In this document: in pieces, positions 22,902 through 34,269 of the stretch
Layout of the letters: each line of letters begins with the position of its first letter
How positions within the stretch are numbered: position 1 is the first letter of the stretch
DNA from: Blastomyces gilchristii SLH14081
Taxonomy: Eukaryota > Ascomycota > Eurotiomycetes > Onygenales > Ajellomycetaceae
DNA length: 64,000 nt
Assembly (NCBI RefSeq): GCF_000003855.2
Contig: NW_003101663.1
Span: forward strand, 41,696 to 105,695
Direction: 5' to 3'
Translations under genes and position numbers: made by a program
The notes under the pieces: model-generated
Told to the model about the DNA's origin: nothing
What the model saw: only the letters and a program-made list of their open reading frames with translations
Database searches by the model: none

Positions 22902-23789
22902 TAGACAGATCTATTCAAAAAACAGTGTCCTGATCTTTTATAAAGAGAAAGATAAAAGAATCTTATTTAAACAAGTGAAATGAAAGCTGGCAGAAACAAA
23001 AGAAGAGTATACATTATTCAAGATTTGAGATAAAATCTAAGTGAAAATCTTGTTCAATTAAATATAAAAAGAAAATATTCTCATCTATAATTCAGCTGAA
23101 ACTAGAACATCATTATTTCAAATCTTATATACAAAGATTTGATGATAGATTTAATTCAACAGAATGCTCATTCTGTAATACAAATGAAAATCCTGAGTAT
23201 ATTATAATATATTGTGTATTATATAATAGTCTCAGAGCCAGATTGAAAGAGAAGTATGATTTAAATCAATGAAATATGAGATTCTTATTCTCAACTGAGA
23301 CAGGAATTAAATATCTAATAGACTTTCTATCAGAAACTCAAGCAGTTATAAGAAAACAGCTGAATTCAGAAGTATCTGAATATAAGAAGATGAAAATTGA
23401 TTGAATGTAGTCTGTTAAAACAGCTATACACTATCTTTTAATAATTTTAATTTGTTATAGTCTCTCTTTACTTTACTTTTCTCTTTTTATTCTTTTCTAT
23501 CTATCTATTTAATGTGTCTATCTTTAAGACTATGTTCTCTTTTCTTTTATCATGATATTATTAAATGATTTCAAAGTATTAAAAGATGTTTACAATACTG
23601 TAATTTATAAACAGTTTTTGTATTCTAAGCTGGAATTTTCTGATTTTGCATATCTGAAATTGGTAAATGTATAATAGTTAACTTTATATATATGGGAAAA
23701 ACCCTGAGAACTAAAAGTTCTCAGGTAGATGTCATAGTCTCTGACTGCATACATCTATAAATGAAGAATAATAATAATAATGATAAGAG
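22902..23789 (+). pseudogene. LINE-B, second part: RNase H end, zinc motif, 3' UTR and tail
   Basis: Continues 13,123-14,778 after Gypsy E3. It contains the ORF2 C-terminus (CSFCNTNENPEYI near 23,165), the 3' UTR from about 23,370 and a (AAT)n tail at about 23,766-23,780. GATAAGAG after the tail belongs to the Gypsy E5 RT region, so LINE-B inserted into E5. The E4 LTR starts six bases beyond. Confidence 0.85.
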
Positions 23790-23794
23790 ATCTG

Positions 23795-24151
23795 TGTGAC
23801 GGACTGCGCCCGATCAATTATATAGACTATTTCATTACACTTCACAGATTACAGATTTCTACTGCTTCATCTCTCAATTGCCAATTCTTAATCACTGATT
23901 CTCAGCTGTCATGAACATGTATGCTCTGATTCTCAGCCATTCTCAATCACTGATTCTCAGCTGCTATGAATGTGTATAAATTCTTCCACTCTGAAGCTTC
24001 ACTGTGTACATCATCACATACACATATAAATATTCACTTTAATCACTGATTCTCACACTTTCTCTTTCTTTTTCTTTTTTAACATTTTTCACTTTGTTAT
24101 ATAAAATCTATAAATATCATATCAATTCATTTAGCGTAGGCCTCTTACACT
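23795..24151 (+). repeat. 5' LTR of Gypsy E4
   Basis: Runs from TGTGACGGACTGCGCC to GGCCTCTTACA. A TATAAATATTCAC box near 24,024-24,036 may belong to the element promoter. After the LTR comes CTTGAAAAACATTC, also found after the E6 LTR and in related form after E1 and E3. I could not match this to a tRNA primer. Confidence 0.9.
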
Positions 24152-24429
24152 TGAAAAACATTCATTATCTTCTCATTAGAAATGATTATTCATCAAGAAG
24201 ATATTCAAACACATAACAACATGTAAGAAAAGAAATAATCAGTTAAAGTGAACACTGAGTTCTCAGATAGAAGCTTGCTCACCAGTCACTCTGAGTCTGT
24301 AATAAGATCTTACAAGAGAATATCAGTAAAAGATCTGAGAGTTCTGACATCTCAGATGTATGAGATATTCATATGATTACACTTCTTCAGATTTCACAGA
24401 TATCACACATCTGACAAACAATATAATCA

Positions 24430-25640
24430 TGTCTAATGATAATATGAGAGAACTCTTGAATATGAACATAGAAGTGATATCACAGTGGCTTTAAGCAATG
24501 TTGAAATTACAATAACAACAGATAGCTGACATGTATGTAACTCAATAACTTTAATACAAGGAAATTCAATAATTAACTCAACAGAGAATTCATGCAACTT
24601 CAGCATCTACAGAATCAAATATAAAAGTACTGAAAGAATACTTAGATACTTCTGCATATTTTAATGCTTTTAATCTCACTCTCTACTCATTATGAAGAAT
24701 GAAAATGCTTGCAAAACTGAGTGTAGATAGAGATATCATCAGTTCATTAATTAATCAAGATTAATATATTAATGAACAATTGAAGAATTACATGAAACAG
24801 AAGTTTCATTCATGAATGAAAGTATATGAACCAGCATTATAAATATCTGATAATATTATTAAACATCTTGATGTTCTGTTCTAAGACACTGTTATATAAC
24901 AGAAAGTGTTAGATTGATTACAGAGTGTCTGACAGAGAAACACTTCTCTCACAACATTCATCTCTGACTTCAACACTCAGATCTTAGAAGCAGATGATCA
25001 ATCTTAAAAGAATTAAATGAAGATTAGCATGCTTAAGAAGACATTAACTTTCAAACTCTTACAGATTCTCATAAGTGTAAATGAAGACCTGACTTATGAA
25101 GACTTCTGCACACAACTCAGAACATTGAATGACTATCTTACCAAGCTTAAGCGCATACAGAATATTGACAGAAGACATTACATCACTTATACATCTGTGC
25201 TGAAGAATAACAACAATAATACAGATGTCATGAACTGAGTAGATTCAAATGTCTATACACAAGCAAGAGTTTTCACTGTTCAAACAGACTTTCAAGTCTC
25301 TGAGATCACTTCTGAAGAAGTTACTGATCAACATCAATGTGAAGTATATATTAATTGTAATCAATCAGAACATATTGCTTTCAACTGCTGATTAATCTAT
25401 ATACCTCCTCACTTGAGAGAAAGATCAGTATCTTCTCACTCAAGAGAAAGATCAGTGTCTTCTTACTCAAAGAATGAATCAGCATCTGTCTGTATCAATC
25501 ACATTGCAGTAGAGAAAGATTCAGAGAATAACTATAAGAACACTCTGATGAAACAGGGAAAAGATTAGCTTCTGTTCAAATTTGCAAACAGAAGCTTGAA
25601 GAGATCAGATGATAACAATTTAAAGAAAAAATAATAATGA
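24430..25640 (+). pseudogene. Gypsy E4 gag remnant with zinc knuckle
   Basis: The frame begins near 24,430 (MSNDNMRELLNMNI) and shows the helical capsid region (SAYFNAFNLTLYSLWRMKM near 24,650, with one TGA). The best open piece, 25,017-25,238, reads MLKKTLTFKLLQILIS and TYEDFCTQLRTLNDYLTKL. A degenerate CCHC knuckle, YINCNQSEHIAFNC, lies near 25,350; its first cysteine is lost. A serine-rich tail (LRERSVSSHSRERSVSS) follows. Gag packages element RNA in the cytoplasm. Stops are mostly TGA. Confidence 0.75.
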
Positions 25641-26303
25641 ATGCAATTCTTGTATCTACTGTGATCAATAACATATATAATATAAAAGCCATAATAGACA
25701 GCAGTCTATGTCATTATGCAATGATTAAATCTTCAGTTGTAAGATGTTACAATCTTCAGTGTATTCTCTTATCAAAACTCTGAGTTCTTGCAGGATTTGA
25801 TGACTCAAAAGACATTTGTACTCATTACATGATAAAGTTAATCATAGATGTTGAAGAACATCAATGTGAAGATGCCTATGCATACAAAGTTAATAATCTC
25901 AATTATAATCTTATGTTAGAACTTGTCTGACTATCTGAACAAGACATTCTGCTAGATACTTAAAACAGGAGCTTAATATTTCTCAACAATGATAGAATTC
26001 ACAAAGATGATATTCACAAAATCATGAATCTGACACAAATCTCTGTCAACACATATGAAATACTCTGAAAAAGAAGTCACTGACAGAATCACTGACAAGG
26101 TCACTGACAGTAGAATTATGTGATAATCTACTCTGTCAGTCTGATCAATATCAAAAAAACTCTAGAAAAGTTATCTCATATCACAATAACAGATTCTTGT
26201 ATGAAACTCTCTTAACAATATTATAAATATCTAGATGTCTTTTAACAAGATAATTTTATGAATATACCTCTCTTATAAGGCTCAGAAGTGAATCACAGCA
26301 TTA
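25638..26303 (+). pseudogene. Gypsy E4 protease region and linker
   Basis: Starts with MNAILVSTVINNIYN, the equivalent of 21,101 in E3. It contains the region where the aspartic protease active site should be (IDSSLCHYAMIKSSV near 25,700; G changed to S). The linker to RT contains LISVNTYEIL-like sequence near 26,045 and is interrupted by LINE-D at 26,304. Confidence 0.7.
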
Positions 26304-27249
26304 ATTATTATTATTATTATTCTTCAATTATAGATGTATACAGTCAGAGACTATGACATCTACCTGAGAACTTTTAGTTCTCAGGGTTTTTTCTATATCT
26401 GTAAAGTTAACTATTATACATTCATCAATTTCAGATATGCAAAATCAGAAAATTCCAGCTCAGAATACAAAAATCATTTACAAATTGCAGTGTTTTAACA
26501 TCTTTTGATACTTTGAAACCATTTGACAATATCATGACAAAGGAAAAGAGAACACAGTCTTAAAGATAGACACATTAAATAAATAGATAGAAAGGAATTG
26601 AAAGGAAAAGATAAAGTAAAGAAAGACTGTAACAAAACAAATTATTAAAAGATAGTATATAGCTGTTTTAACAGACTATATCTGGTTGATTTCCTCCTCT
26701 TCATATTCAGATAATTCTGAATTTAGTCATTTTCTTGTAGCTGCTTGAGTTTCTGATAGAAAGTCTATTAAGTATTTAATTCCTATCTCAGTTGAGAATA
26801 AGAATCTCATATTTAATTGATTTAGATTATACTTCTCTTTCAATCTGACTCTGAGACTATTGTATAATGCACAGTGCATTACAATATACTCAGAATTCTC
26901 ATTTGTATTGCAGAATGAGCATTCTATTGAGTCAAATCTATCATCAAATCTTTGTATATAAGATTTGAAATAGCCATGTCTTAGTTTCAGCTGTATTATA
27001 GATGAGAATATTTTCTTTTTACATTTAATTGAACAAGATTTCCACTTGGGTTTTGTTTCAAATCTTGAATAATGTATACTCTTCTTTTGTTTCTGCCAGC
27101 TTTCATTCCACTTGTCTAAATAAGATTCTTTTATTTTTCTCTTTATAAAAGACCAGGACACAATTTTTTGAATAGATCTGCTTAATTCTGCACTCTTTTT
27201 TGCAGCTGAATCAGCCAATTCATTGCTATGAATATTCATATGAGCAGGA
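26304..27249 (-). mobile_element. LINE-D, short and least mutated LINE copy
   Basis: A 5'-truncated LINE, minus strand, with its (ATT)n tail at 26,304-26,324. The TSD AATCACAGCATTAA lies before the tail (about 26,292-26,305) and after the 5' end (27,250-27,263). It contains the 3' UTR and the last 170 codons of ORF2. It keeps TGG and CC at many places where other copies have TGA and TC, so it serves as an internal reference for the original LINE sequence. Confidence 0.9.
26727..27239 (-). CDS. LINE-D ORF2 C-terminus, open but 5'-truncated
   Basis: 170 residues open from MNIHSNELADSAAKKSAELS (the last RNase H motif) to the natural end at 26,727. It holds all expected Trp residues (VSWSFIKRK, DKWNESWQKQ, KPKWKS) and a C-terminal zinc-type motif CSFCNTNENSEYIVMHC, typical of fungal LINE ORF2 tails. 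It is a fragment: RT and most of RNase H are absent, and no promoter is expected, so it is unlikely to be expressed. The equivalent frames in LINE-A, B, C and E carry TGA at the same Trp codons. Confidence 0.8.
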   Translation of the reverse strand: MNIHSNELADSAAKKSAELSRSIQKIVSWSFIKRKIKESYLDKWNESWQKQKKSIHYSRFETKPKWKSCSIKCKKKIFSSIIQLKLRHGYFKSYIQRFDDRFDSIECSFCNTNENSEYIVMHCALYNSLRVRLKEKYNLNQLNMRFLFSTEIGIKYLIDFLSETQAATRK

Positions 27250-27263
27250 AAATCACAGCATTA

Positions 27264-28158
27264 AATTAGAAAAGAAGAATGATAAAGACTCTGAATCATT
27301 ATAAGACCTTCTTTATAACATGTTCTGAGATGAACTTCTTCTTCTTCAAAAGACACTCAATGATCTGTTGAATAAAGAATTCATACACATTAGCAACTCT
27401 TTCATCACAGCCTCTATTCTCTTTGCAAAGAAATTAGATGAAGAACTCTGATTCTGTGTGAACTATTGAGAACTGAACAGATTAACAAAGAAGAATCACT
27501 ATTCTTTATCTCTTATCAATAAAACTCTAGCTTGCATTGAACAAGCTCAATGATTTATAAAGTTAGATGTTATCACTGTATTTCATAAGATCTGTATCAC
27601 TGAAGAAGATGAGTGACTTACAGTATTCTGAATATGATATAATCTCTTTGAATGAGTAGTCACACTCTTCAGACTGATTAATGCTCTCAGTATATTTCAG
27701 AAGTATATCAACTGAGCACTCTAAGATTTCCTTAATGAATTTGCATCTATATATCTCAATGACATTCTCATCTTCACTGATGAGTTCAGGAAAGAATATC
27801 AAGAACATGTACAAAAGATATTAAAATAACTATGAGAAGCAGAACTATCAATAGATATTGATAAGTGTGATTTTGAAGTCAAGAGTATCAAATATCTGAG
27901 TTTTATCATAGAAGCTGGCAAGAGAATTCAAATGAATTCTGAGAAAGTCTCTGTCATTCTTGAATGAGAAGCTCTGTGTACTGTGAAAGATGTATGAAGC
28001 TTCATTGAATTTGCTAACTTCTATCAGCAATTTATATAAAACTTCTCAGATATCACAAGATCACTTACAGAACTTATTAAGAAGAACTCAGTATTTCAGT
28101 GATTAGCAGACATCAAAGCTGCATTCATACAGATGAAGAAGATATTCATCAACATCTC
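27264..28158 (+). pseudogene. Gypsy E4 reverse transcriptase remnant
   Basis: Continues E4 after LINE-D. Fingers are near 27,400 (SNSFITASILFAKKLDEELRFCVNY with a TGA). The palm is near 27,745-27,790 (YLNDILIFTDEFRKEYQEHV). The thumb and connection run to the MITE at 28,159. The second Asp region of the YxDD box has become ND. The frame contains several TGA codons and is inactive. Confidence 0.8.
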
Positions 28159-28664
28159 TAGACTGACTGTGTGACCGTGTCTGAGACCAGAACCAGAATT
28201 TTTGATAGTCTCATTATCAATTCGACTGATCCCATTACACGGTTTTAACATTAGATAGTAGTTTTATACTGTCTCAGTGAAACTTACTATCTACTCTTGT
28301 CACATTTTTCAAATGAGATCATGATTTTCACTTCTCAATTTAAATTATTTTTATTACTTTAAATGACTTTAAATCTCATTTGAGTGTTATCAAAAAGCAT
28401 TACTTTTTAAAAAATTAAAAATAGTCTAAAAAAAACCTTAAAATGTCTAAAAATAGTAACTTTATATCAAGAATGAGACTAAATGAAATCAAATGAAATC
28501 ACTTTCTCATTTTTTTCAAGTCATGATTTCATTTTGAGATTTGATATATAGTCACTTTGCATGTTTTTTTAATGACTAGTCCCAGCGGGATTCACGCCAA
28601 GAAATGTATGAGACCAGACTAAATAGAATACAATGTGAAATTCATGATTCTGATGATCAGTCTA
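28159..28664 (+). mobile_element. hAT-like MITE, 506 bp, 8-bp TSD
   Basis: Bounded by the 8-bp inverted tips TAGACTGA and TCAGTCTA and the direct repeat AACATCTC at 28,151-28,158 and 28,665-28,672. An 8-bp duplication is the hallmark of hAT transposons. It has no coding frame. Its right arm (about 28,560-28,664) resembles 51,060-51,158, a second copy with a GC-richer tip. It interrupts the E4 RNase H region, so it is younger than E4. Strand is arbitrary. Confidence 0.85.
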
Positions 28665-28672
28665 AACATCTC

Positions 28673-30727
28673 TCTACTAATAACATTCAACTCCGATTAT
28701 GAAACAGTTGTTGAAGCTAATTTCTCTGACTATGTAACAGAAGAAACTATATTATAATATGATGATGAAGATGTTCTACAATCATGTGTCTTCATGTCTA
28801 AGAAACTGAGTCTCACTGAATGCAATTATGAGATCTATGATAAGAAACTTCTCACAATTGTACACTGTCTAGAAGAATAAGACTCTGAACTCTGAAGTAT
28901 CTCTGAATTTGAGATAATCACAGATTATAAGAATCTCAAGTACTTCATAATGATCTGTAAACTCACTAAATGATAGATATGATAATCTGAGTTCTTAAGC
29001 TGCTTTCATTTTATAATACACTACTGACCTAGCAGTCAGAACTCAATGACAGATGCTCTGTTATAACAAGAGCAAGATATGCCTTTCAATATAACAGATA
29101 CCTGTTGAATGAACTGAGAGCATCAGCTCTTAGATCTGAAGATATTGATTGATCAAGATAGAATAACTTATGACACTATATACAGTTCTTCAATTAGAAT
29201 ACTCTCTCTCTGAACTGATACTGATACTGATATCTTCACTTCTTCTACACTGAATGAACTATGATATACAGCAGCTCAGACTGATGAACTTCTTCAGACT
29301 CTTACTGAAGCAGTATATCAAGAAGCACTCTGATTTCTTTCAGAACTATGTATAAGAACTGATATCTCAGAATATTCAATTAACAATAATAACACTCTAT
29401 GATTCTGTGAATGATGCTGAGTCTCTCACTCTGAACTCTTATATATCTGAATAATGTAAGAGATGCATGATTCATATATAACTGATCATTCAGATCATGA
29501 ATAACTGTATTAAATAATCTCTCAAGAATTCTACTGATCTGAGATATTAAATAGTATCAGATGTTTTATCTGAAACTGCAATCATTGTTCTTCTATCATC
29601 TTATGAAAGAACTATAGAAAAGATCTGCTGAAGTCACTTAATATCTCTAATAGAATCTGATAAGATATAGTAATTAACTTCACTATTAATCTCTCTAAGA
29701 GTAAGAGTTGTAGAAACATTCTGATCATTATGAATTAGTTGAGTAAAGATGTAATATTGAAATCTTGTAATAAGATAAATACTAAACAAGTCACTGAAGC
29801 TTTTCTACAGAGCTCATTCTATTAAATATATGAATTACTGAGATCTATAGTATGAGATCAGAGTCATCAATTCATAAGTACTCTCTGAACAAGAATCTGT
29901 CAAGTTCTCAAGATTATATATTATTTGTTAACTGTCTATCACTCTGAGACTGATAATACATCAGAACAGATAATTCAGACTGTAAAGAATTATCTCTATA
30001 AGTTCTATAATTACTTATAAGATGATTAATATGATCTTCTTCTACACACAGAGATTACTATCAATGATTGAGATGCTATTTCAACAGATATAAGCCTGTT
30101 CTTTCTTACACACAGTTATTACATGAAGATGTTGAATCTTCTAGAGATTATACAGTTCACACTGAACCTCTGCAGTTTAATTCAGATCACTGATAATATA
30201 GTAATAAAGCTTTAAGATATCTATAACTGAGCAGAGGTCTTCATGACAACTGTGAAACAAGATCAAGAGAATCAAATCAATATTCACTGAGACTCTGCTG
30301 AATAATATAAGATAGAAGACTTGATGTGATTGAATCTTAAGAATATACAGATCACACATTCATCTCATATACTGAATTATCATCATATTAAGTATAAAGT
30401 GATAGAAGTTCTAGGTAGTTATAACTATTACCTTTGATATATTATCAGAGATTTATAATATCTTTCATACAAGCTTGCTTCACTGCATCATCACTGACTC
30501 ATTCTCTTCTCACTGACTTTAACTGACAGTCATCAGGCATCATAGAAGAAGATAATAGCTTGAGTGAGAGATTGAGAATATTCTCAAATAAAATACCCTG
30601 TAGTCACAGCTAACAATATCTTGTGAAATAAGTCAGCTATAATTATCTGACCTGAACTCCGAGCTTCATGTTATCTGAAACAGCAGCTCTTGACTGATAG
30701 AAACTGCTTCTGAAAAGAGGGGGCTAA
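28673..30727 (+). pseudogene. Gypsy E4 RNase H, integrase and chromodomain remnant
   Basis: Resumes at ACTAATAACATTCAACTCCGATT. RNase H remains run to about 28,990. Integrase covers about 29,250-30,400, with a YLKLQSLFFYHLMKE-like zinc region near 29,570 and a DNA-strand-transfer core near 29,665-30,070. The chromodomain-like block lies near 30,550-30,690 (QYLVK.VSYNYLTWTPSFMLSETAALD with TGA at a Trp). Stops are mostly TGA. Confidence 0.8.
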
Positions 30728-31084
30728 TGTGGCGGGCTGCGCCTGATCAATCATATAGACTATTTCATTACACTTCACAGATTACAGATTTCTACTACTT
30801 CATTCTCAATTGCTGATTCTCAATCACTGATTCTCAGCTGCCATGAACATGTATGCTTCAATTCTCAGTCATTCTCAATCATTAATTCTCAGTCATTATA
30901 AATGTGTATAAATTCTTCCGCTCTGAAGCTCCACTGCATACATTATTACATACATGTATAAATATTCACTTTAATCACTGATTCTCGCACTTTCTCTTTC
31001 TTTTTCTTCTTTAATGTTTTTCACTTTATTATATAAGACTTATTATAAATATCATACTGATTCATTCGGCGTAGACCTCTTACA
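30728..31084 (+). repeat. 3' LTR of Gypsy E4
   Basis: 357 bp from TGTGGCGGGCTGCGCC to AGACCTCTTACA, followed by the TSD ATCTG. Same length as the 5' LTR, with many transition differences. Confidence 0.9.
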
Positions 31085-33358
31085 ATCTGAATGAATTCTG
31101 AGAAGATCTCCACTATTCTTGAATGAGAAGCTTTATATACTGTGAAGAGTGTATAAAGCTTCATTGAATTTACTAACTTCTATCAGCAATTTATATGAAA
31201 CTTCTCAGATATTATAAGATCACTTACAGAACTTATCAAGAAAAACTTAGTATTTCAATAATCAGCAGATGCTGAAGCTGCATTCATATAAATAAAGAAG
31301 ATGTTCATTAATATCTCTCTACTAATAATATTTAACTCTGATTATAAAACAGTTATTAAAGCTGATTTCCCTGACTATATTATAGAAGAAGCTATATTAC
31401 ACTATAATAATAAAGATATCTTACAATTATATACTTTCATATCTAAGAAATTGAGTTCTGCTAAATACAATTACAAGATCTATAATAAAGAACTTCTCAT
31501 AATTATACACTATCTAGAACAATGAGACTCTGAACTCTGAAGTGTTTTCAAATTTGAGATAATCACAGATTATAAGAATCTGAAGTATTTTACAATCACT
31601 TATAAGCTTACTAAATGACAGATGCAATGATCTGAGCTATTAAGCTATTTTCATTTCACTATACACTATCATCTGAGCAGTCAGAATTTAATAACAGATG
31701 CTCTCTTATAATAAGAGTAAGATATATCTTTCAATGTGATAGATAATTACTGAATAAACTGAGAGTAGCAGCTCTTGAATCTGAAAATATTAATTAATCA
31801 TGATAGAATAACTTATAACACTATACATACTTCTCTGATTAGAATATCTTCTTTGTCTGAATCTACACTAAATGAATTGTGATATATAACAGCTCAAACT
31901 GATAAACTTCTTCAAGTACTCACTGAAGTGATATGTTAAGAAGTACTCTTATTTCTTTTAGAACTACATATAAGAACTGACATTTCAGAATACTTTATCA
32001 ATGATAATAACACTCTGTAAGTTTATAAATAACACTGAGTCTCTCATTCTGAACCTCTACACACCCGGATAATACAAGAGATGTATGATTTGTATATAAC
32101 TGATTATTCAGATTGTGAATAACTGTATTAAATAATTTTCTGAGAATTCTACTGATCTAAGATATTAAACAGCATCAAACACTTTGTCTGAAACTGTAAT
32201 TAATATTTCTCTATCACTTTATAAAAGAATTATAGAAAAGGCCTGTTAAAATCACTTGATATTTCTGATAGAATCTGATAAGATGTAGTAATTAACTTTG
32301 CTGTCAATCTTTCTAAGAGTATAAATTATAGAAATATTCTGATCATTGTTAACTGACTGAGTAAAGATACAATGTTGAAATCTTGTAATAAGATAAATAC
32401 TGAATAAGTTATTAAAGTCTTTCTACAGAGCTTATTCTATTAAATGTATGAATTACTGAGATCTATAGTATCAGATCAGAGCTGTCAATTCATAAGCACT
32501 CTCTGAATAAGAATTTGTCAAGTTCTCAAGATTATATTTTATCTATTAACTGCTTATCACTTTGAGACTGATGATATATCAGAATGAATAATTCAGATTA
32601 TAAAGAATTATCTTTATAAGTTCTGTAACTACTTATAAGATAATTAACATAGTCTTCTTCTATATACAGAGATCATCATCAATGACTGAGATGCTGTTTC
32701 AACAGATATAAGCTCATTCTTTCTTATATACAGTTATTATATAAAGATGTTGAATTTTCTAGAGATTATATATTTTACACTGAACTTCTGCAGTCTGATT
32801 CAGATCACTGATAATATAGTAATAAAGCTCTGAGATATCTATAACTAGACAGAGATCTTCATAATAAGTACTAAATAAAATTAAGAGAACTGAATTAATA
32901 TTCACTGAGACTCTGCTGAGTAATATAAAATAGAAGATCTAATATAATTGAATCTTAAGAATATACAGATTATATACTCATCTTATACACTGAATTACTG
33001 TTATACTAAGTATAAAGTGATAGAAGTTCTAGACAGTTATAACTACTATTTTAACACATTATCAGAGATTTATAATATCTTTTATACAAGCTTACTCTGC
33101 TGTACTATCACTAATTCATTCTCTTCTCAGCTGACTTTCAACTGACAGTTATCAGAGATTATAGAAGAAGATAATAAACTTGAATAGAAGATTAAAGATA
33201 TTCTTAATAAGAGACTCTGCAGCTATAACTGATAATATTTTATAAAATAAGTTAACTATAATTATCTGATCTGAACTCTAAGCTTTATATTATTCAAAAC
33301 AGTGACTCTTAACTAATAAGAATTATACATAATCTCACTTCTGAAAAGAAGAGACTAA
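31085..33358 (+). pseudogene. Gypsy E5 pol remnant (RT end, RNase H, integrase, chromodomain)
   Basis: The RT thumb lies at 31,085-31,260. An RNase H stretch open from 31,301 to 31,525 reads MFINISLLIIFNSDYKTVIKADFPDYIIEEA and NYKIYNKELLIIIHYLEQ, the usual order for Gypsy RNase H. Integrase follows at about 31,860-33,040. The open piece 32,948-33,145 (MNLKNIQIIYSSYTLNYCY) is the integrase C-terminus. A degraded chromodomain lies near 33,180-33,310. TGA, TAA and TAG stops are all present; this is the most decayed pol of the set. Confidence 0.8.
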
Positions 33359-33671
33359 TGTGATAAGCTGTGTCTGATTAATTATATAGACTATTTTATT
33401 ACACTTCATAGATTTCACTGAAAGCTCTGATTCTCAGTCATTAATTCTTAGTTAAAAAATTTACAGAATTTCTATTCTTTCACTCTAAAGCTTTATTATA
33501 TATATGAAATTTCTATTCTTTCATCTTAAAGCTTCACTATATACACATATAAATATTCACTTCAATTATTAATTCTCACACTTTCTCTTTTTTTCTTCTC
33601 TAATATTTTTCACTTTTATATTATAAGATCTATAAATGTTATACTAATCTATTCAGTGTAAGCTTCTTACA
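33359..33671 (+). repeat. 3' LTR of Gypsy E5
   Basis: Runs from TGTGATAAGCTGTGTC to AAGCTTCTTACA, 313 bp and heavily mutated. An internal direct repeat, GAAATTTCTATTCTTTCA, and TTTCTATTCTTTCA occurs in a duplicated unit (about 33,465-33,540). A 48-bp AT-rich spacer (33,672-33,719) separates it from the E6 LTR. Confidence 0.85.
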
Positions 33672-33719
33672 AAAATAACTATTCAGACTCTTTAATTATA
33701 TTAAATAATTAATTATTAA

Positions 33720-33991
33720 TGTGACGGGCTACGCCTGATCAATCATATAAACTATTTCATTACACTTCATAGATTCCGCTGAAAGCTCCGATTCTCAGTC
33801 GCTAATTCTCAGCTGAAAAACTCATGAAATTCCTGTTCTTCCGCCCTGAAGCTTCACTGTGTACATATATAAATATTCACTTTAATCATCAATTCTCACA
33901 CTTTCTCTTTCTTTTCTTCTCTAATATTTTTCACTTTGTTATATAAGACCTATAAATATCATACTGATCTATTCAGTATAGATCTCTTATA
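33720..33991 (+). repeat. 5' LTR of Gypsy E6
   Basis: 272 bp from TGTGACGGGCTACGCC to GATCTCTTATA (terminal ACA mutated to ATA), then CTTGAAAAACATTC as in E4. It lacks the extra tandem units seen in the E2 and E4 LTRs. Confidence 0.85.
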
Positions 33992-34269
33992 CTTGAAAAA
34001 CATTCATTATCTTCTTATTAGAAACAATTACTTATCAAGAAGATATTCAAACACATAATAATATATAAGAAATAGAAAAATAATCAATCAGTTAAGCAGA
34101 CACTGAGTTCTCAGATAGAAGCTTGCTCATCAGTCACTCTGACTCTGTAACAAGATCTTACAAAGAGAATAAGACTTTATAAATAGAATATCAGTAAAAG
34201 ACTCAAGAGTTCTGACACTCTAGATGTATAAGATATTTATATAATTACACTTCTTCAGATTTCACAGAT

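Larger units (their letters stand above)
23795..31084 (+). mobile_element. Gypsy E4, both LTRs present, TSD ATCTG
   Basis: A complete plus-strand Gypsy in E5. The duplication ATCTG is at 23,790-23,794 and 31,085-31,089. The LTRs are 357 bp each (23,795-24,151 and 30,728-31,084). A polypurine tract GAAAAGAGGGGG precedes the 3' LTR. The nested LINE-D (26,304-27,249) and the hAT-like MITE (28,159-28,664) both have their own TSDs. Removing them leaves about 5.8 kb. The LTRs differ at many sites, nearly all C/T or G/A. Confidence 0.92.
31085..33671 (+). mobile_element. Gypsy E5, 3' part, outermost element of the nest
   Basis: Plus-strand Gypsy pol from the RT thumb (ATCTGAATGAATTCTGAGAAG) to the 3' LTR (33,359-33,671). 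Just left of it lie E4 and, beyond that, LINE-B, which both inserted into E5. The 5' half of E5 is therefore beyond the left edge. Everything from 1 to 31,084 sits inside E5 by this reading. Confidence 0.8.

Noticed and set aside
22643..22918. A 91-residue minus-strand protein
   Set aside because: It lies across the E3 LTR and the TSD; no similarity and no reason to be translated.
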